Below are positions 17,998-26,129 of a stretch of 64,000 nucleotides of DNA, in pieces; positions within the stretch are counted from its first letter, which is position 1; each line of letters begins with the position of its first letter. The stretch lies in NCBI GenBank assembly GCA_030425485.1, contig JAUIAM010000006.1:144275-208274 (forward strand). The letters are read 5' to 3'. This DNA is from Verrucomicrobiia bacterium. GTDB taxonomy: Bacteria > Verrucomicrobiota > Verrucomicrobiia > Opitutales > Cerasicoccaceae. The translations under genes and the position numbers were made by a program. Under the pieces are notes generated by a model, which saw only the letters and a list, made by a program, of their open reading frames with translations, was not told the origin of the DNA and searched no databases.

Positions 17998-18885
17998 TTA
18001 CTCGGCGTCGTCGGCGTCGAGCGCAGCCGCCGGGGAGGGGGCCTCGGTCTCGGTTGAGGCATCCTGCGGGGTGGGCTCAAGCGCAGCCGGAACCACGGGC
18101 ACGGGGGCCTGGACGCTGGCCGCAGCGACTGAAGCGGGCAGGTCATTCATCAGGTCTTTAGCCAGGCTGCCCCAAGGGCCTTCGGGCTGGAGCTTGACTG
18201 CCTGCTCGAGATAGCGGCGGGCTTCCTCGTGATTGCCCTGCGAAGTGGCAATCGCACCGAGGTTGTAAATGGCTTGCGCGCGGATGGCGTCTAGGAGATC
18301 GCCGTTGACACTGATAGACTTGAGCAGGCTGGTGCCAGCGTCGGTCTGTCCCGCCAGCACCTGCGACATGGCCTCGCCGATCAGGGCGCGTCCATAGAAA
18401 TAGGTGCCCTGGAGGCCCGTGGCGGCTTCTTTATAGAGAGAGGCGGCTTCGGAATAGTCGCCGTCGGTGTAAGTGGCGTCCGCGGCTTCGAGCAGGGCAA
18501 AGCCACCGAGTGGCATGCTGCTGTTGGCTTCGCCAAAAGTGATCTTGGCCTCGGTGCTGTCCGCTGCGCTGTACTCCTGCTGCATGGAGGCGATGGCGCT
18601 CTCGCGATAGAGCTTGTAACCCTCGACTCCGGCAAAACCGAGCAGCACGAGGACAAAGAGACCGATGATGAAGTGCTTGTTCTTGTTCCAGAAAAGCCAG
18701 GCCTGGTCTTCGAAGTCGGCCTCCTTAAAGGCGTCGTCCACATGCACGAGGTTGCGGTCGTCGCCCTTGGGAGCTTGATCGTGGTGCAGCTTGCGATCGG
18801 CGGCCTCAAGCTCTTCGCGGGAGAAGCGCGGGTCTTCGAGGATGCCGTCTTTCTTGGGCTTATGCTTTTTGGGGGGACGATTCAT
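17998..18885 (-). CDS. YfgM-like TPR membrane protein
   Basis: The 295-residue protein has a charged cytosolic N-terminus (NRPPKKHKPKKDGILEDPRF), one transmembrane helix (HFIIGLFVLVLLGFAGVEGYKLY, residues 88-110 approximately) and an extracytoplasmic TPR region (repeats around YSEAASLYKEAATG and AIYNLGAIATSQGNHEEARR). It ends in an alanine/proline-rich acidic tail. That is the layout of YfgM-type proteins that work near SecYEG and periplasmic chaperones. The ATG at 18885 is used since the longer frame adds unconserved residues. Specific function is inferred only from layout. Confidence 0.7.
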   Translation of the reverse strand: MNRPPKKHKPKKDGILEDPRFSREELEAADRKLHHDQAPKGDDRNLVHVDDAFKEADFEDQAWLFWNKNKHFIIGLFVLVLLGFAGVEGYKLYRESAIASMQQEYSAADSTEAKITFGEANSSMPLGGFALLEAADATYTDGDYSEAASLYKEAATGLQGTYFYGRALIGEAMSQVLAGQTDAGTSLLKSISVNGDLLDAIRAQAIYNLGAIATSQGNHEEARRYLEQAVKLQPEGPWGSLAKDLMNDLPASVAAASVQAPVPVVPAALEPTPQDASTETEAPSPAAALDADDAE

Positions 18886-19083
18886 GGTAACTGGAAAATC
18901 GCCAAAGCTTGGGCCCGAGCGCACTCAAGTCAAGTCCACAAGCGCACGGCGCTTGACCCGAATCTTTGGCAACAGGGTAAAATAAAGGCTTTTGCACTTT
19001 CGGTCTGGTGAGACCTTGGCATTTGCTGTGGGGGGGAGACTGCGCCCTACCTCAGATTTAAGGTACGGGGTAGACACGTAGTG

Positions 19084-19166
19084 CCGTAAGGGCGATAGCC
19101 CTTCAGACAGATCAAACGCTGCGCCGTAGGGGCGGAGCCCCTCAATGCCAGCGGGTGCCACCCGCT
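19084..19166. repeat. Hairpin-module repeat ending in the purU stop codon
   Basis: This segment contains AAGGGcgatagCCCTT, a GATCAAACGCTGCGC module, GGGGCggaGCCCC and CAGCGGGTgccACCCGCTAG. The stretch from AGCCCCTCAATGCCAGCGGG to ACCCGC is the reverse complement of part of the 42-bp unit at 665-748. The last bases provide the stop codon of the minus-strand purU, so the repeat abuts the gene exactly. The rest of the 18.9-19.2 kb spacer holds no gene. Confidence 0.8.
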
Positions 19167-20019
19167 AGTCGAAGACGACGGTTTTGTTGTGGTAAACGAG
19201 GATGCGGTGTTCGAGGTGCCAGCGGATGGCTTGAGAGAAGACGAGCTTCTCAAGGTCGCGCCCGCGGCGGACGAGCTCGGACGGGCCGTGGCGGTGCGTG
19301 ACCCGGGCCACGTCCTGGGCGATGATGGGCCCTTCGTCGAGGTCGGCCGTGGCGTAGTGGGCCGTGGCCCCGATGAGCTTTACCCCGCGACGATAAGCCT
19401 GATGGTAGGGTTTACCTCCGGCAAAGGCGGGCAAAAAGCTATGGTGGATGTTGATGACCGGGCAGCCGACTTGGGCCAGAAAGTCATCGCTGAGCACCTG
19501 CATGTAGCGAGCCATGAGCACGAGTTGGGCGCCGTGCTGGTGGATGACGGCGAGTTGCTCGGCCTCGGCTTGGGCCTTGCGGTCCTTTGTTACCGATATG
19601 TGATAAAAGGGTAGGCCGTAGCCCTCGGTGGCGGAGCGGAGGTCTTCGTGGTTGGAGATGACGGCGACGAGCTTGCCGGGGAGCTCTCCCGACTTGAAGC
19701 GCAGGATGATGTCGTGAAAGCAGTGCTCGATCTTGGAGACCATGATCGCGACCTTGGGCCGCTCGGAGGAGAGGGCGACGTGGCCGGTCATGCTCAGTTC
19801 GTCCTCGGCGTAGCGGCGAAAGTTGTCCATCTCCTCGGCATGGTCGCCCTCGGGGATCCACTCCACGCGCTGAAAGAAAATCTCGGCGTCGCTGTCGCGG
19901 TGCTGGTCAGCATGGAGGATGTTCCCGCCCCGGGCATAGACCCAGCCGGAGACGCGGGCGACGAGCCCGGGCTGGTCTGGGCCGGAAAGCAGGGCAATGA
20001 TGCGGTCGGGTGCTGGCAT
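19165..20019 (-). CDS. purU: Formyltetrahydrofolate deformylase PurU
   Basis: PurU hydrolyses 10-formyl-THF to THF and formate, balancing one-carbon pools. The 284-residue protein has an N-terminal ACT domain (ALLSGPDQPGLVARVSGWV and the HADQHRD stretch) and a formyltransferase domain with KVAIMVSKIEHCFHDII, LMARYMQVLS, the catalytic region NIHHSFLPAFAGGKPYHQAY (Asn, His) and ADLDEGPIIAQDV (Asp). ATG 20019 gives the normal length. It starts 11 bp after the yoeB stop on the same strand, an unusual position for a housekeeping gene. Confidence 0.95.
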   Translation of the reverse strand: MPAPDRIIALLSGPDQPGLVARVSGWVYARGGNILHADQHRDSDAEIFFQRVEWIPEGDHAEEMDNFRRYAEDELSMTGHVALSSERPKVAIMVSKIEHCFHDIILRFKSGELPGKLVAVISNHEDLRSATEGYGLPFYHISVTKDRKAQAEAEQLAVIHQHGAQLVLMARYMQVLSDDFLAQVGCPVINIHHSFLPAFAGGKPYHQAYRRGVKLIGATAHYATADLDEGPIIAQDVARVTHRHGPSELVRRGRDLEKLVFSQAIRWHLEHRILVYHNKTVVFD

Positions 20020-20030
20020 GGTGCGTTTAT

Positions 20031-20294
20031 TTATTCGTAATGCGTCCACATGCGGAGTACATGGACAACCTTTTTTTGGTCAAAGACCTCGTATACCAGA
20101 CGATGCTGTATATTGATGCGGCGGGAATAGCAGCCTTTCAAGTCACCTACCAAGGCCTCGTAGGGGGGTGGCGTGTGATAGGGGTCATTGCGTAAAAGAG
20201 CGATCAGCTTCTGGGCTTTGGGCTTCAATTTGCTGGCACTGAGCTTGTGCGCATCTTTCTGGGCCAGACGGGAAAAGACGACCTCGTAGCTCAC
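20031..20294 (-). CDS. yoeB: YoeB-family toxin, mRNA interferase
   Basis: YoeB cleaves ribosome-bound mRNA. The 87-residue protein matches the family along its full length: SYEVVFSRLAQKDAHKL, the PYEALVGDLKGCYSRRINIQHRLVYEV block in two adjoining pieces with the conserved Arg-His-Arg pattern, and the C-terminal VHVLRMWTHYE with the catalytic His-Tyr-Glu end. Its ATG overlaps the antitoxin stop by four bases. The gene looks intact. purU follows 11 bp after its stop. Confidence 0.93.
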   Translation of the reverse strand: MSYEVVFSRLAQKDAHKLSASKLKPKAQKLIALLRNDPYHTPPPYEALVGDLKGCYSRRINIQHRLVYEVFDQKKVVHVLRMWTHYE

Positions 20295-20533
20295 CAGTCC
20301 AATTCCTTGCTGGCCTTGTCGATACCTTCGCTGCGTGCTTCCTGGACGGATTCCACCATGCCGGGAATACTGTGCAGGTGCAGGGTTTCCTGAATCGCTC
20401 GCCAGTCGCTTTCGGATATGAGTACCGCGTTTCCGCGCTTACCCGTGATCTGGATTGGCTCGTGGGAAGCGTTGGCGTCGTCAATCAGTGCGTACAGCTT
20501 GCTGCGGGCTTGCGTTGAGGTAACAGTGGTCAT
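20291..20533 (-). CDS. yefM: YefM-family antitoxin
   Basis: The 80-residue antitoxin begins MTTVTSTQARSKLYALID, the usual Phd/YefM N-terminus, and continues with HEPIQITGKRGNAVLISESD, the DNA-binding and dimerisation fold. Its C-terminus (WRAIQETLHLHSIPG and beyond) should wrap the YoeB toxin. ATG 20533 matches the family start; the longer frame is not conserved. The pair is probably autorepressed through the palindromes just upstream. Confidence 0.93.
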   Translation of the reverse strand: MTTVTSTQARSKLYALIDDANASHEPIQITGKRGNAVLISESDWRAIQETLHLHSIPGMVESVQEARSEGIDKASKELDW

Positions 20534-20540
20534 GGTTGAA

Positions 20541-20569
20541 AGCGTACGCAAATGCGTGCGTTTTTTCAA
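20541..20569 (-). promoter_or_regulatory. Candidate yefM-yoeB promoter and operator
   Basis: Read on the minus strand, TTGAAA (20564-20569) and TACGCT (20541-20546) are separated by 17 bp, a plausible -35/-10 pair. Over the -10 side lie the palindromes GCGTACGC (20542-20549) and ACGCA-aa-TGCGT (20546-20557). This is suitable for YefM-YoeB autorepression. Transcription would start within a base or two of the yefM ATG, giving an almost leaderless message. This is a prediction from pattern only. Confidence 0.5.
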
Positions 20570-20577
20570 GTTTACTT

Positions 20578-22329
20578 TTAGGCCGGAGTTTCGGAGATGT
20601 CTTCGATGACTTCGACTTGGTGGAGCCAGAGGTTGGCGTAGCGACCTTGCTCAAGGAGGAGGTCGTTGTGCGAGCCCATTTCGATGATCTTGCCCTTTTC
20701 GAGGACGACGATCTTGTCCGCCTTGCGCACGGTGGAGAGGCGGTGGGCGATGATGAGCACGGTGCGGTCGGCCATGAGGTTATCCAGCGCGTTCTGGATC
20801 TGCCGCTCGGTGATGGTGTCCACGGAGGCAGTGGCTTCGTCGAGGATGACCAGCGGCGGGTTCTTCAAGAGCACGCGGGCAATGGTCAGGCGCTGCTTTT
20901 CGCCCTGACTGAGGCGGATGCCCTTTTCGCCGATGTTGGTGTCCATTCCGTCGGGCATGCGCTGGACGAACTCCCAGGCGCTGGCTCCTTCGAGCGCGGC
21001 CCGAATCTCGCTGTCGGTGGCGTCTTCTTTGGCCAGGAGGAGGTTTTCGCGGACGCTGCCTTCGAAGAGGAAGGGGTCCTGGGCGACGTGGCCGATGTTG
21101 CCGTGGATGTCGCCGAGGTTGAGCTCGCGGATATCGATGCCGTTGACCAGCACGGCGCCGGAGGTGGCGTCGTAGGCGCGCATGGCGAGGTTGGCCACGG
21201 TGGACTTGCCCGCGCCGGTGTGGCCGACAAGAGCAGTGACTTTACCCGGCTCGATGGTGAGTTCGAAGTTTTCCAGCACAGCGGGGCGACCGGGGTACTG
21301 GAAGCCCACGTTGCTAAATTCCACACCGACGAGCCCCTCGGGGAAGGGCTTGGGGTGGGGCGGCTGGGCGACTTCGACTTCGGCGTCGAGGATTTCAAAA
21401 ACGCGGTCACCGCTCGCTTTGCCGGAGGCGAGCATCTGGTTGAGCATGGTCAGCCGCCACAGGGGCAGGTAGAGCATCTGGGCGTAAAAGAAGAAGCTGA
21501 CGAATTCGCCGATGGTGAAGCCGCCTTTGTTCGTTATAATGAGGTAGCCCCCGGCGGCGAAGACGGCCACGGTCCCCAGACTGGAGACGAATTGGCTGCC
21601 CGGGCTGTAGAGTGACCAGTGAAACATGGCCTTGAGGCTCTTGTCCTTGAGGTCCTCGGCGTGCTGCTCGAAGCGGCGGCCTTCGCGCTTTTGCAGGGCA
21701 AAAGTCTGGATGAGGCGGTTGCCCTGGATGTCTTCGACCAGCAGGGCATTGAGTGCGCCCGTGGCCTTGCGGACGGCCTTCCAATTCTTGCGCGAAGCCA
21801 TGGCGTAGGCATAGGCCATCCAGAGCACGATGGGCAGCGGCATGACAACGAAGGTGGCCAGCATGGGCTGGGTAATGAAGAGAATAATCACGATGCCGAC
21901 GACCTGAAAGAGAATGGTCGTGCTCTGCTCGGTACCGTCGAGCAGGGCGCGTTCGACGTTGGCCACGTCCTCGACCACACGTGAGGCGATTTCGCCGCTC
22001 TTGCGCTGGTCGTAGAAAGAGACCGGCAGGGAGAGGAGCTTGGCGTGGATGTCGCGCCGCATGTCGATGAGTACCTTTTGCTCCAGGACGTTGTTCACCC
22101 GGATGCGTAGCACGTTAAAGAGCTCGCGACCAAAGTAGCACATCGCGATCAGTCCGACGCCCAGCCACAGGTCGGACAGCTCCATTTGCCCCAGGCCATC
22201 GACGAGCCAGCCTGCGACTTTGGGGATGGCCAGGGTGAAGACGATCGAGAGCACGGCAAACCCGATCGTGAGCCAGAACAGCATACGATAGCGAAAAAGG
22301 TATTGGGCGACGCGCCAGATGGTTTTCAT
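20578..22329 (-). CDS. ABC transporter, fused permease and ATPase (MsbA-like exporter)
   Basis: The 583-residue half-transporter has an N-terminal six-helix ABC membrane domain (about residues 10-305) and a C-terminal nucleotide-binding domain. That domain has Walker A VGHTGAGKST near residue 370, signature LSQGEKQRLTIARVLL, Walker B LVILDEATASVD and the switch His in IIAHRLSTVRKADKI. Homodimers of this type export lipids, drugs or peptides; MsbA-like lipid A flipping is possible but not shown. ATG 22329 fits the first membrane helix better than the upstream codon. The gene is monocistronic. Confidence 0.92.
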   Translation of the reverse strand: MKTIWRVAQYLFRYRMLFWLTIGFAVLSIVFTLAIPKVAGWLVDGLGQMELSDLWLGVGLIAMCYFGRELFNVLRIRVNNVLEQKVLIDMRRDIHAKLLSLPVSFYDQRKSGEIASRVVEDVANVERALLDGTEQSTTILFQVVGIVIILFITQPMLATFVVMPLPIVLWMAYAYAMASRKNWKAVRKATGALNALLVEDIQGNRLIQTFALQKREGRRFEQHAEDLKDKSLKAMFHWSLYSPGSQFVSSLGTVAVFAAGGYLIITNKGGFTIGEFVSFFFYAQMLYLPLWRLTMLNQMLASGKASGDRVFEILDAEVEVAQPPHPKPFPEGLVGVEFSNVGFQYPGRPAVLENFELTIEPGKVTALVGHTGAGKSTVANLAMRAYDATSGAVLVNGIDIRELNLGDIHGNIGHVAQDPFLFEGSVRENLLLAKEDATDSEIRAALEGASAWEFVQRMPDGMDTNIGEKGIRLSQGEKQRLTIARVLLKNPPLVILDEATASVDTITERQIQNALDNLMADRTVLIIAHRLSTVRKADKIVVLEKGKIIEMGSHNDLLLEQGRYANLWLHQVEVIEDISETPA

Positions 22330-22436
22330 CCCAACTAGCAAAGAGCCTTTTGAGGGAATGTCCATGCCGCAGGCGAATTTTCCCTCCCGGGATTAAAGAT
22401 TGTCTGTTCGCAGGCTTCCTGCTTTGCTCGTCCGCA

Positions 22437-22946
22437 ATGAAAATCTTACCTTACCTTTTTCTTTCGTCTCTGATTTTTGCCAGCACGGCATTCTCCAAAA
22501 AGGCCATTGACGGTAGCGAATTCGTCGGCGCGGACTACACGATCGATTTTCCTGAGGGATGGGGGGTCGAGCCCACCGAGGGCACGGATGTGAACGGCAC
22601 TTACTTCAATGAGGAGGCGATGGTGTTTCAAACGGTAAACGTGGTGCTGGAAAATATGCCAAAGGGTGTGAGCAAGGAGCTGTACCTTGAGGCCAGCGTG
22701 GTAAACCTGGGCAAGTTGCCTGAGGTGAAGGAAATCTCAGCACCCTCTCCCGCGAAAGTCGGCAAATACGACGCCACACACTTCTCCTATACGATGGATC
22801 TCGGCGTTCTGATGCTACATTCAAACGTCTATGTTGTGATAGAGGGTGGAGGCGCCTACATTATCACTGCGGGGGCCAATGATGAAGGTGCTGCGACCTT
22901 TGGCCCCATTCGCGAGAAGATCCTGGCTTCGTTTAAGCTCAAGTAG
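22437..22946 (+). CDS. Exported PsbP/DcrB-like hypothetical protein
   Basis: The 169-residue product starts with a signal peptide (MKILPYLFLSSLIFASTAFS) and then has DYTIDFPEGWGVEPTEGTD, the sort of strand-turn found in PsbP/DcrB-like fold proteins of bacterial envelopes. The rest alternates beta strands (VNVVLENMPKGVSKELYLEA as a helix start). No catalytic motif is visible. ATG 22437 is taken because it places the signal peptide at the N-terminus; the earlier in-frame start would overlap the divergent transporter gene. Confidence 0.65.
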   Translation: MKILPYLFLSSLIFASTAFSKKAIDGSEFVGADYTIDFPEGWGVEPTEGTDVNGTYFNEEAMVFQTVNVVLENMPKGVSKELYLEASVVNLGKLPEVKEISAPSPAKVGKYDATHFSYTMDLGVLMLHSNVYVVIEGGGAYIITAGANDEGAATFGPIREKILASFKLK

Positions 22947-22985
22947 GTTTGCCTACACAACCTGGCCTGCCGCACTCATTTTTCC

Positions 22986-23447
22986 ATGAAATCCCGCCCC
23001 ATTCCCGGCTCGACAGGCGAAGTCCTGACCAGCCTGCCCTCGCCCTACCTCCCGCACGCGGCCACTGGCCTCCTGCACCTGCCGCGCTTTATCGCCAAGA
23101 TACGCTACACGCAGGAGCATGGCGAGCTGCCCAAGAGCTACCGCAAAAACTACAAGCGTGGCTTTGACCGCTTCCTCTGCCTGCACCTGGGGGTCGATCC
23201 GGGCGAGGTCGAGACCATCGTCATGTCCAGTGGCGACGATAGCGAGATGGACGCACGCCTGCTGGAGCTGTTTCCCGATGACGTGCGGGCCGTGGCCTGG
23301 AACCGCGAACTCGTGCAGAAGGGCATGACCGAGGCCGGACGGGAGTTCCTGCGCGAGTCGCTGGAGAACATGGGCTGCCTCGACCGGGCGGACGAGATCA
23401 AGTCCGTGGCCGATATGATCGATTTTGACGAGGGGCGCATCGACTGA
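22986..23447 (+). CDS. DUF5069-like protein
   Basis: The 153-residue soluble protein carries TGLLHLPRFIAKIRYTQEHG, GFDRFLCLHLGVDPGEVE and a small helical C-terminus. The layout (LPRfIaKir, a DrFL motif, then an acidic turn) resembles DUF5069 proteins, common in Verrucomicrobiota and Planctomycetota and of unknown function. It lies 39 bp after the exported protein gene and might share its transcript. The assignment is from memory of the family pattern and is moderate. Confidence 0.6.
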   Translation: MKSRPIPGSTGEVLTSLPSPYLPHAATGLLHLPRFIAKIRYTQEHGELPKSYRKNYKRGFDRFLCLHLGVDPGEVETIVMSSGDDSEMDARLLELFPDDVRAVAWNRELVQKGMTEAGREFLRESLENMGCLDRADEIKSVADMIDFDEGRID

Positions 23448-23536
23448 TTTTCATTGCGCAGTCGCTTGCATTTGCGGATTTTTGGGAAAAATAACCCTAA
23501 CCGGAACTCCTTGCCCCTCCCGGGGTTTGTATTGCC

Positions 23537-24895
23537 ATGAAATCTGCCTCTGTTCGCATTAGTGCTATTGTATTTGCTTGGGTTGTGACCCTCGTTGCGG
23601 CCTATTTTATCGGTACCAGTTCCGGGACTGACGCGGACAGCGTGTCACCCGTCGCCTCTGAGCCCAAGGCTGACAAGAGCTACTATCGCGGTGAAACCTA
23701 CGCCAGCGAGGGGGAGTCGAGCCAGGCCCAGTCTGGTGGGCAGGATGAGGTCTGGCCAGTGGAGGGTACCCCCGGCGGGCAGAGCTTTGGCCAGCTTTTG
23801 GACGCCTACCTGCTCAACCCGAACGACCCGCTCGCCCGGGAGTCGCTTCGCCTGAAAATCGCCAATCTCAGCGCAGAGGAAATCGCACCCACACTGGCCC
23901 AGATAGAATCGCTTGATCCCAGTCAGGCACGCGATTTGATGCTGCTCGGGGTGGTTGAGCGTTGGGCTGCCTACGAGCCGCAGGCGGCCCTGGCCTATGC
24001 TCAGGCCATTCCCGGTATGCGCTTGTCCAACCGTGCCGTGAATCAAGCCCTTGAAGGTTGGGGGAAATCCGACCCCGCTGCGGCCATTGCCTGGTGGAAT
24101 TCTCCCGAGAACTACGCTGCCCAGCGGGTGCGTCAGAATCGTCTGGAGTCTATTTTGGAAGGCTATGTGGCTACCGACCCTTTTAGCGCGTTTCAGTTTG
24201 CGGTAGGTCTGGGTGAGGGCACGCTCGAAGAGCAGCGGACCAAGCGCGAAGCCCTCCGCACCGTGGTCGAGACCATGGTGGAGAGCGGCAACCTCGATTC
24301 TGCCCTCCTGTGGGCTACGGACATGGAGCCCGGTGAAGGGCAGACTGCCGCTCTGGCCGAGATCATGCAGGAGTGGGCAGAGTATGACCCGGATGGTGCC
24401 TCTGCTTATCTGGAGCAATTGGCCGGGCGAGATGACTTTGATGAAGTGCGCAACAGCATGATTCGCACCTGGGCTGAGAGCGACCCCGAGCAGGCTTCGG
24501 CTTACCTGACCACGCTGGACGTGGACGATCCCAACCGTGGGCGTTTGAGCGCCATGCTCGTATACCAGTGGAGCCGCTACGACCTGACCGGACCCGCCGA
24601 ATGGCTCAACACCCAACCGGCTTCCCCCGAGCTTGACCGTGCGGTGGCCACCCTGACCTATCGAGCTGCTTCTGACGATCCCGCCAGCGCCATGAGTTGG
24701 GCGGAATCCATCAGCGACGAGCGCATGCGTCAGCGCTCGATTGACCGCGTGGCCCGGGAGTGGGCGGGGCAGGACCCCGAGGCTTTTGCTGATTACGTTA
24801 AGTCCTCCGAGTTCAGTGATGAGGAAAAGCAACGCCTGCTCGAAACCCAGCCCAATACCGGGGGCGGCTGGGGTGGCCGCTATTGGGGCCGCTAG
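23537..24895 (+). CDS. Membrane-anchored helical-repeat protein
   Basis: The 452-residue protein has an N-terminal anchor (SAIVFAWVVTLVAAYFIGTS after a short basic start), a low-complexity Ser/Asp/Gly linker to about residue 85, and then a series of roughly 30-35-residue helical repeats marked by WA-x-DP-xx-A (VERWAAYEPQAALAYA, WGKSDPAAAIAWW, WAEYDPDGASAYL, WAESDPEQASAYL, WAGQDPEAFADYV). It ends in a Gly/Trp-rich tail. Proteins with these repeats are common in Verrucomicrobiota and have no assigned role; a protein-binding scaffold is the natural guess. Confidence 0.7.
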   Translation: MKSASVRISAIVFAWVVTLVAAYFIGTSSGTDADSVSPVASEPKADKSYYRGETYASEGESSQAQSGGQDEVWPVEGTPGGQSFGQLLDAYLLNPNDPLARESLRLKIANLSAEEIAPTLAQIESLDPSQARDLMLLGVVERWAAYEPQAALAYAQAIPGMRLSNRAVNQALEGWGKSDPAAAIAWWNSPENYAAQRVRQNRLESILEGYVATDPFSAFQFAVGLGEGTLEEQRTKREALRTVVETMVESGNLDSALLWATDMEPGEGQTAALAEIMQEWAEYDPDGASAYLEQLAGRDDFDEVRNSMIRTWAESDPEQASAYLTTLDVDDPNRGRLSAMLVYQWSRYDLTGPAEWLNTQPASPELDRAVATLTYRAASDDPASAMSWAESISDERMRQRSIDRVAREWAGQDPEAFADYVKSSEFSDEEKQRLLETQPNTGGGWGGRYWGR

Positions 24896-24949
24896 TGTCA
24901 TGTTCGCTAAATGCTTTGTATGAGTTAACAGCGGCAAAAAGGCACAAAA

Positions 24950-25040
24950 CACACAAAAGGGCAGAAGGCATTGCCAGGGATAAAGAGAAAAACCTGAAGC
25001 TCTCTGCGTCTTTGCGCCTCTGCGGTGAAATAGTTTTGGC
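24950..25040. repeat. Degenerate dispersed repeat (CTCTGCGTCTTTGCGCCTCT type)
   Basis: Between a helical-repeat protein gene and gluQRS, the stretch GAAGCTCTCTGCGTCTTTGC onward and the preceding GGCATTGCCAGGGATAAAG resemble, in reverse complement, the segment at 42176-42262 and the CACCGCAGAGACGCAGAG stretch near 45630. This sort of sequence recurs in intergenic DNA of many bacteria. It has no coding content here. Confidence 0.6.
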
Positions 25041-25061
25041 AAGAACTAAGCTAACGGTACA

Positions 25062-25145
25062 CTAGGCTGTGTCTTCAAATTCATCAAGGTCGGTAGAAAA
25101 GGGTCTTTTCGCGTCTTTTTCCGTTTTCTCAGTTCATGAATCTGG
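25062..25145. repeat. 84-bp dispersed repeat, copy 1
   Basis: Positions 25062-25145 match 63863-63946 at all but about two of 84 positions (CTAGGCtGTGTCTTCAAAtT versus CTAGGCcGTGTCTTCAAAcT, then identical to GAATCTGG). The last 12 bases lie inside the 3' end of the minus-strand gluQRS, so the repeat supplies its stop codon. A shorter, diverged copy of its left end follows the stop of the EIIA-DAC gene at 45594. Confidence 0.9.
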
Positions 25146-26006
25146 GTCCAGCGCACGCTGGCGGACCTCTTCAGCACTTAAACCGGCTTCACGCATGGCA
25201 CGGAGGCTGAGCGAGTCGTGGCGTTTGGCCAGGCGGCGTCCCGATGCGTCCCGCAGCAGCGGGCAGTGGGCAAAACCGGGGATGTGGGACGCACCGAGGG
25301 CACGGTAAAGCAGGAGCTGACGAGCGGTCGAGAGCAACAGGTCGGCTCCGCGTACGACCTCGGTTATGTCCATCGCGATGTCGTCCACCACGACGGCTAG
25401 TTCGTAGGCGGGCATGTCCTCCCGGCGCCACACGGGGAAGTCGCCGAAGTCTTTGCCTGCGGTGAAACGCTGCTCCCCCAGCAGGGCGTCGTGAAAGTGG
25501 ATGGTCTCGCCATCGGGCACGCGAAAGCGCCACGTGCATTCGCCGGGCAGGAGGGCCTCGGCCCCGGTTCCCGGGGGTGGTCGCCACTTGGGCGGGTAGA
25601 GGGGCTCGGCGTCCTGCTCATCGCCCTTGGGGGTAGGGGCATGCTCCCGCAGTTCGCGGCGTGAGCGGTGGCAGGGGTAAATGTAGCCCGCGTCTCGCAG
25701 CCTGGCCCAAGTCCCCAGATAGTGCTCGCGGCGTTCGCTTTGGTCGTAGGGGGCGTAGGGGCCACCCAGGTCAGGGCCTTCGCCCCAACTGAGTCCGAGC
25801 CAGGCGAGGTCTTCGATTGCGGCGCGGGCGTACTCGGGCTTGCAGCGTTGGCGGTCGATGTCCTCATTGCGGTAGACCAGCGTGCCCCCGGCCTGTTGAC
25901 AGCGCTCTTGGGTACGCAGAAACGTAGCCGCATGCCCGAGGTGGAGGTGCCCGGTCGGGGTGGGGGCGAGGCGTCCGCGGTAGGGTCTGGTAACAGGCGG
26001 TGTCAC
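25134..26006 (-). CDS. gluQ: Glutamyl-queuosine tRNA(Asp) synthetase GluQRS
   Basis: GluQRS attaches glutamate to queuosine in the anticodon of tRNA-Asp. The 290-residue protein is the truncated GluRS catalytic core without an anticodon domain: RGRLAPTPTGHLHLGHAATF with the HxGH motif at residues 22-25, the VVDDIAMDITEVVRGADLL block, and a KMSKS-equivalent LAKRHDSLSL near residue 258. Of the Cys-x-Cys...Tyr...Cys zinc site in E. coli GluQRS only one Cys is seen in the matching area (YPCHRSRRELREH). The start codon is the ATG at 26006. The C-terminal codons lie in an 84-bp dispersed repeat. Confidence 0.9.
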   Translation of the reverse strand: MTPPVTRPYRGRLAPTPTGHLHLGHAATFLRTQERCQQAGGTLVYRNEDIDRQRCKPEYARAAIEDLAWLGLSWGEGPDLGGPYAPYDQSERREHYLGTWARLRDAGYIYPCHRSRRELREHAPTPKGDEQDAEPLYPPKWRPPPGTGAEALLPGECTWRFRVPDGETIHFHDALLGEQRFTAGKDFGDFPVWRREDMPAYELAVVVDDIAMDITEVVRGADLLLSTARQLLLYRALGASHIPGFAHCPLLRDASGRRLAKRHDSLSLRAMREAGLSAEEVRQRALDPDS

Positions 26007-26129
26007 TACGGAGATTCAAGCTACCGCGGGCCTGGATGTCGATCTTGGATGCCTGTAGGTCTCATATCCCCATTTCACTGTGACATAAGCTTGCCTTGGC
26101 CCGGCGGATGGCATGTGTTCCTCGGCTTG

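Noticed and set aside
23645..25042. A 465-codon minus-strand frame opposite the helical-repeat gene.
   Set aside because: The plus-strand frame shows regular repeats and an anchor; the minus-strand one has none.
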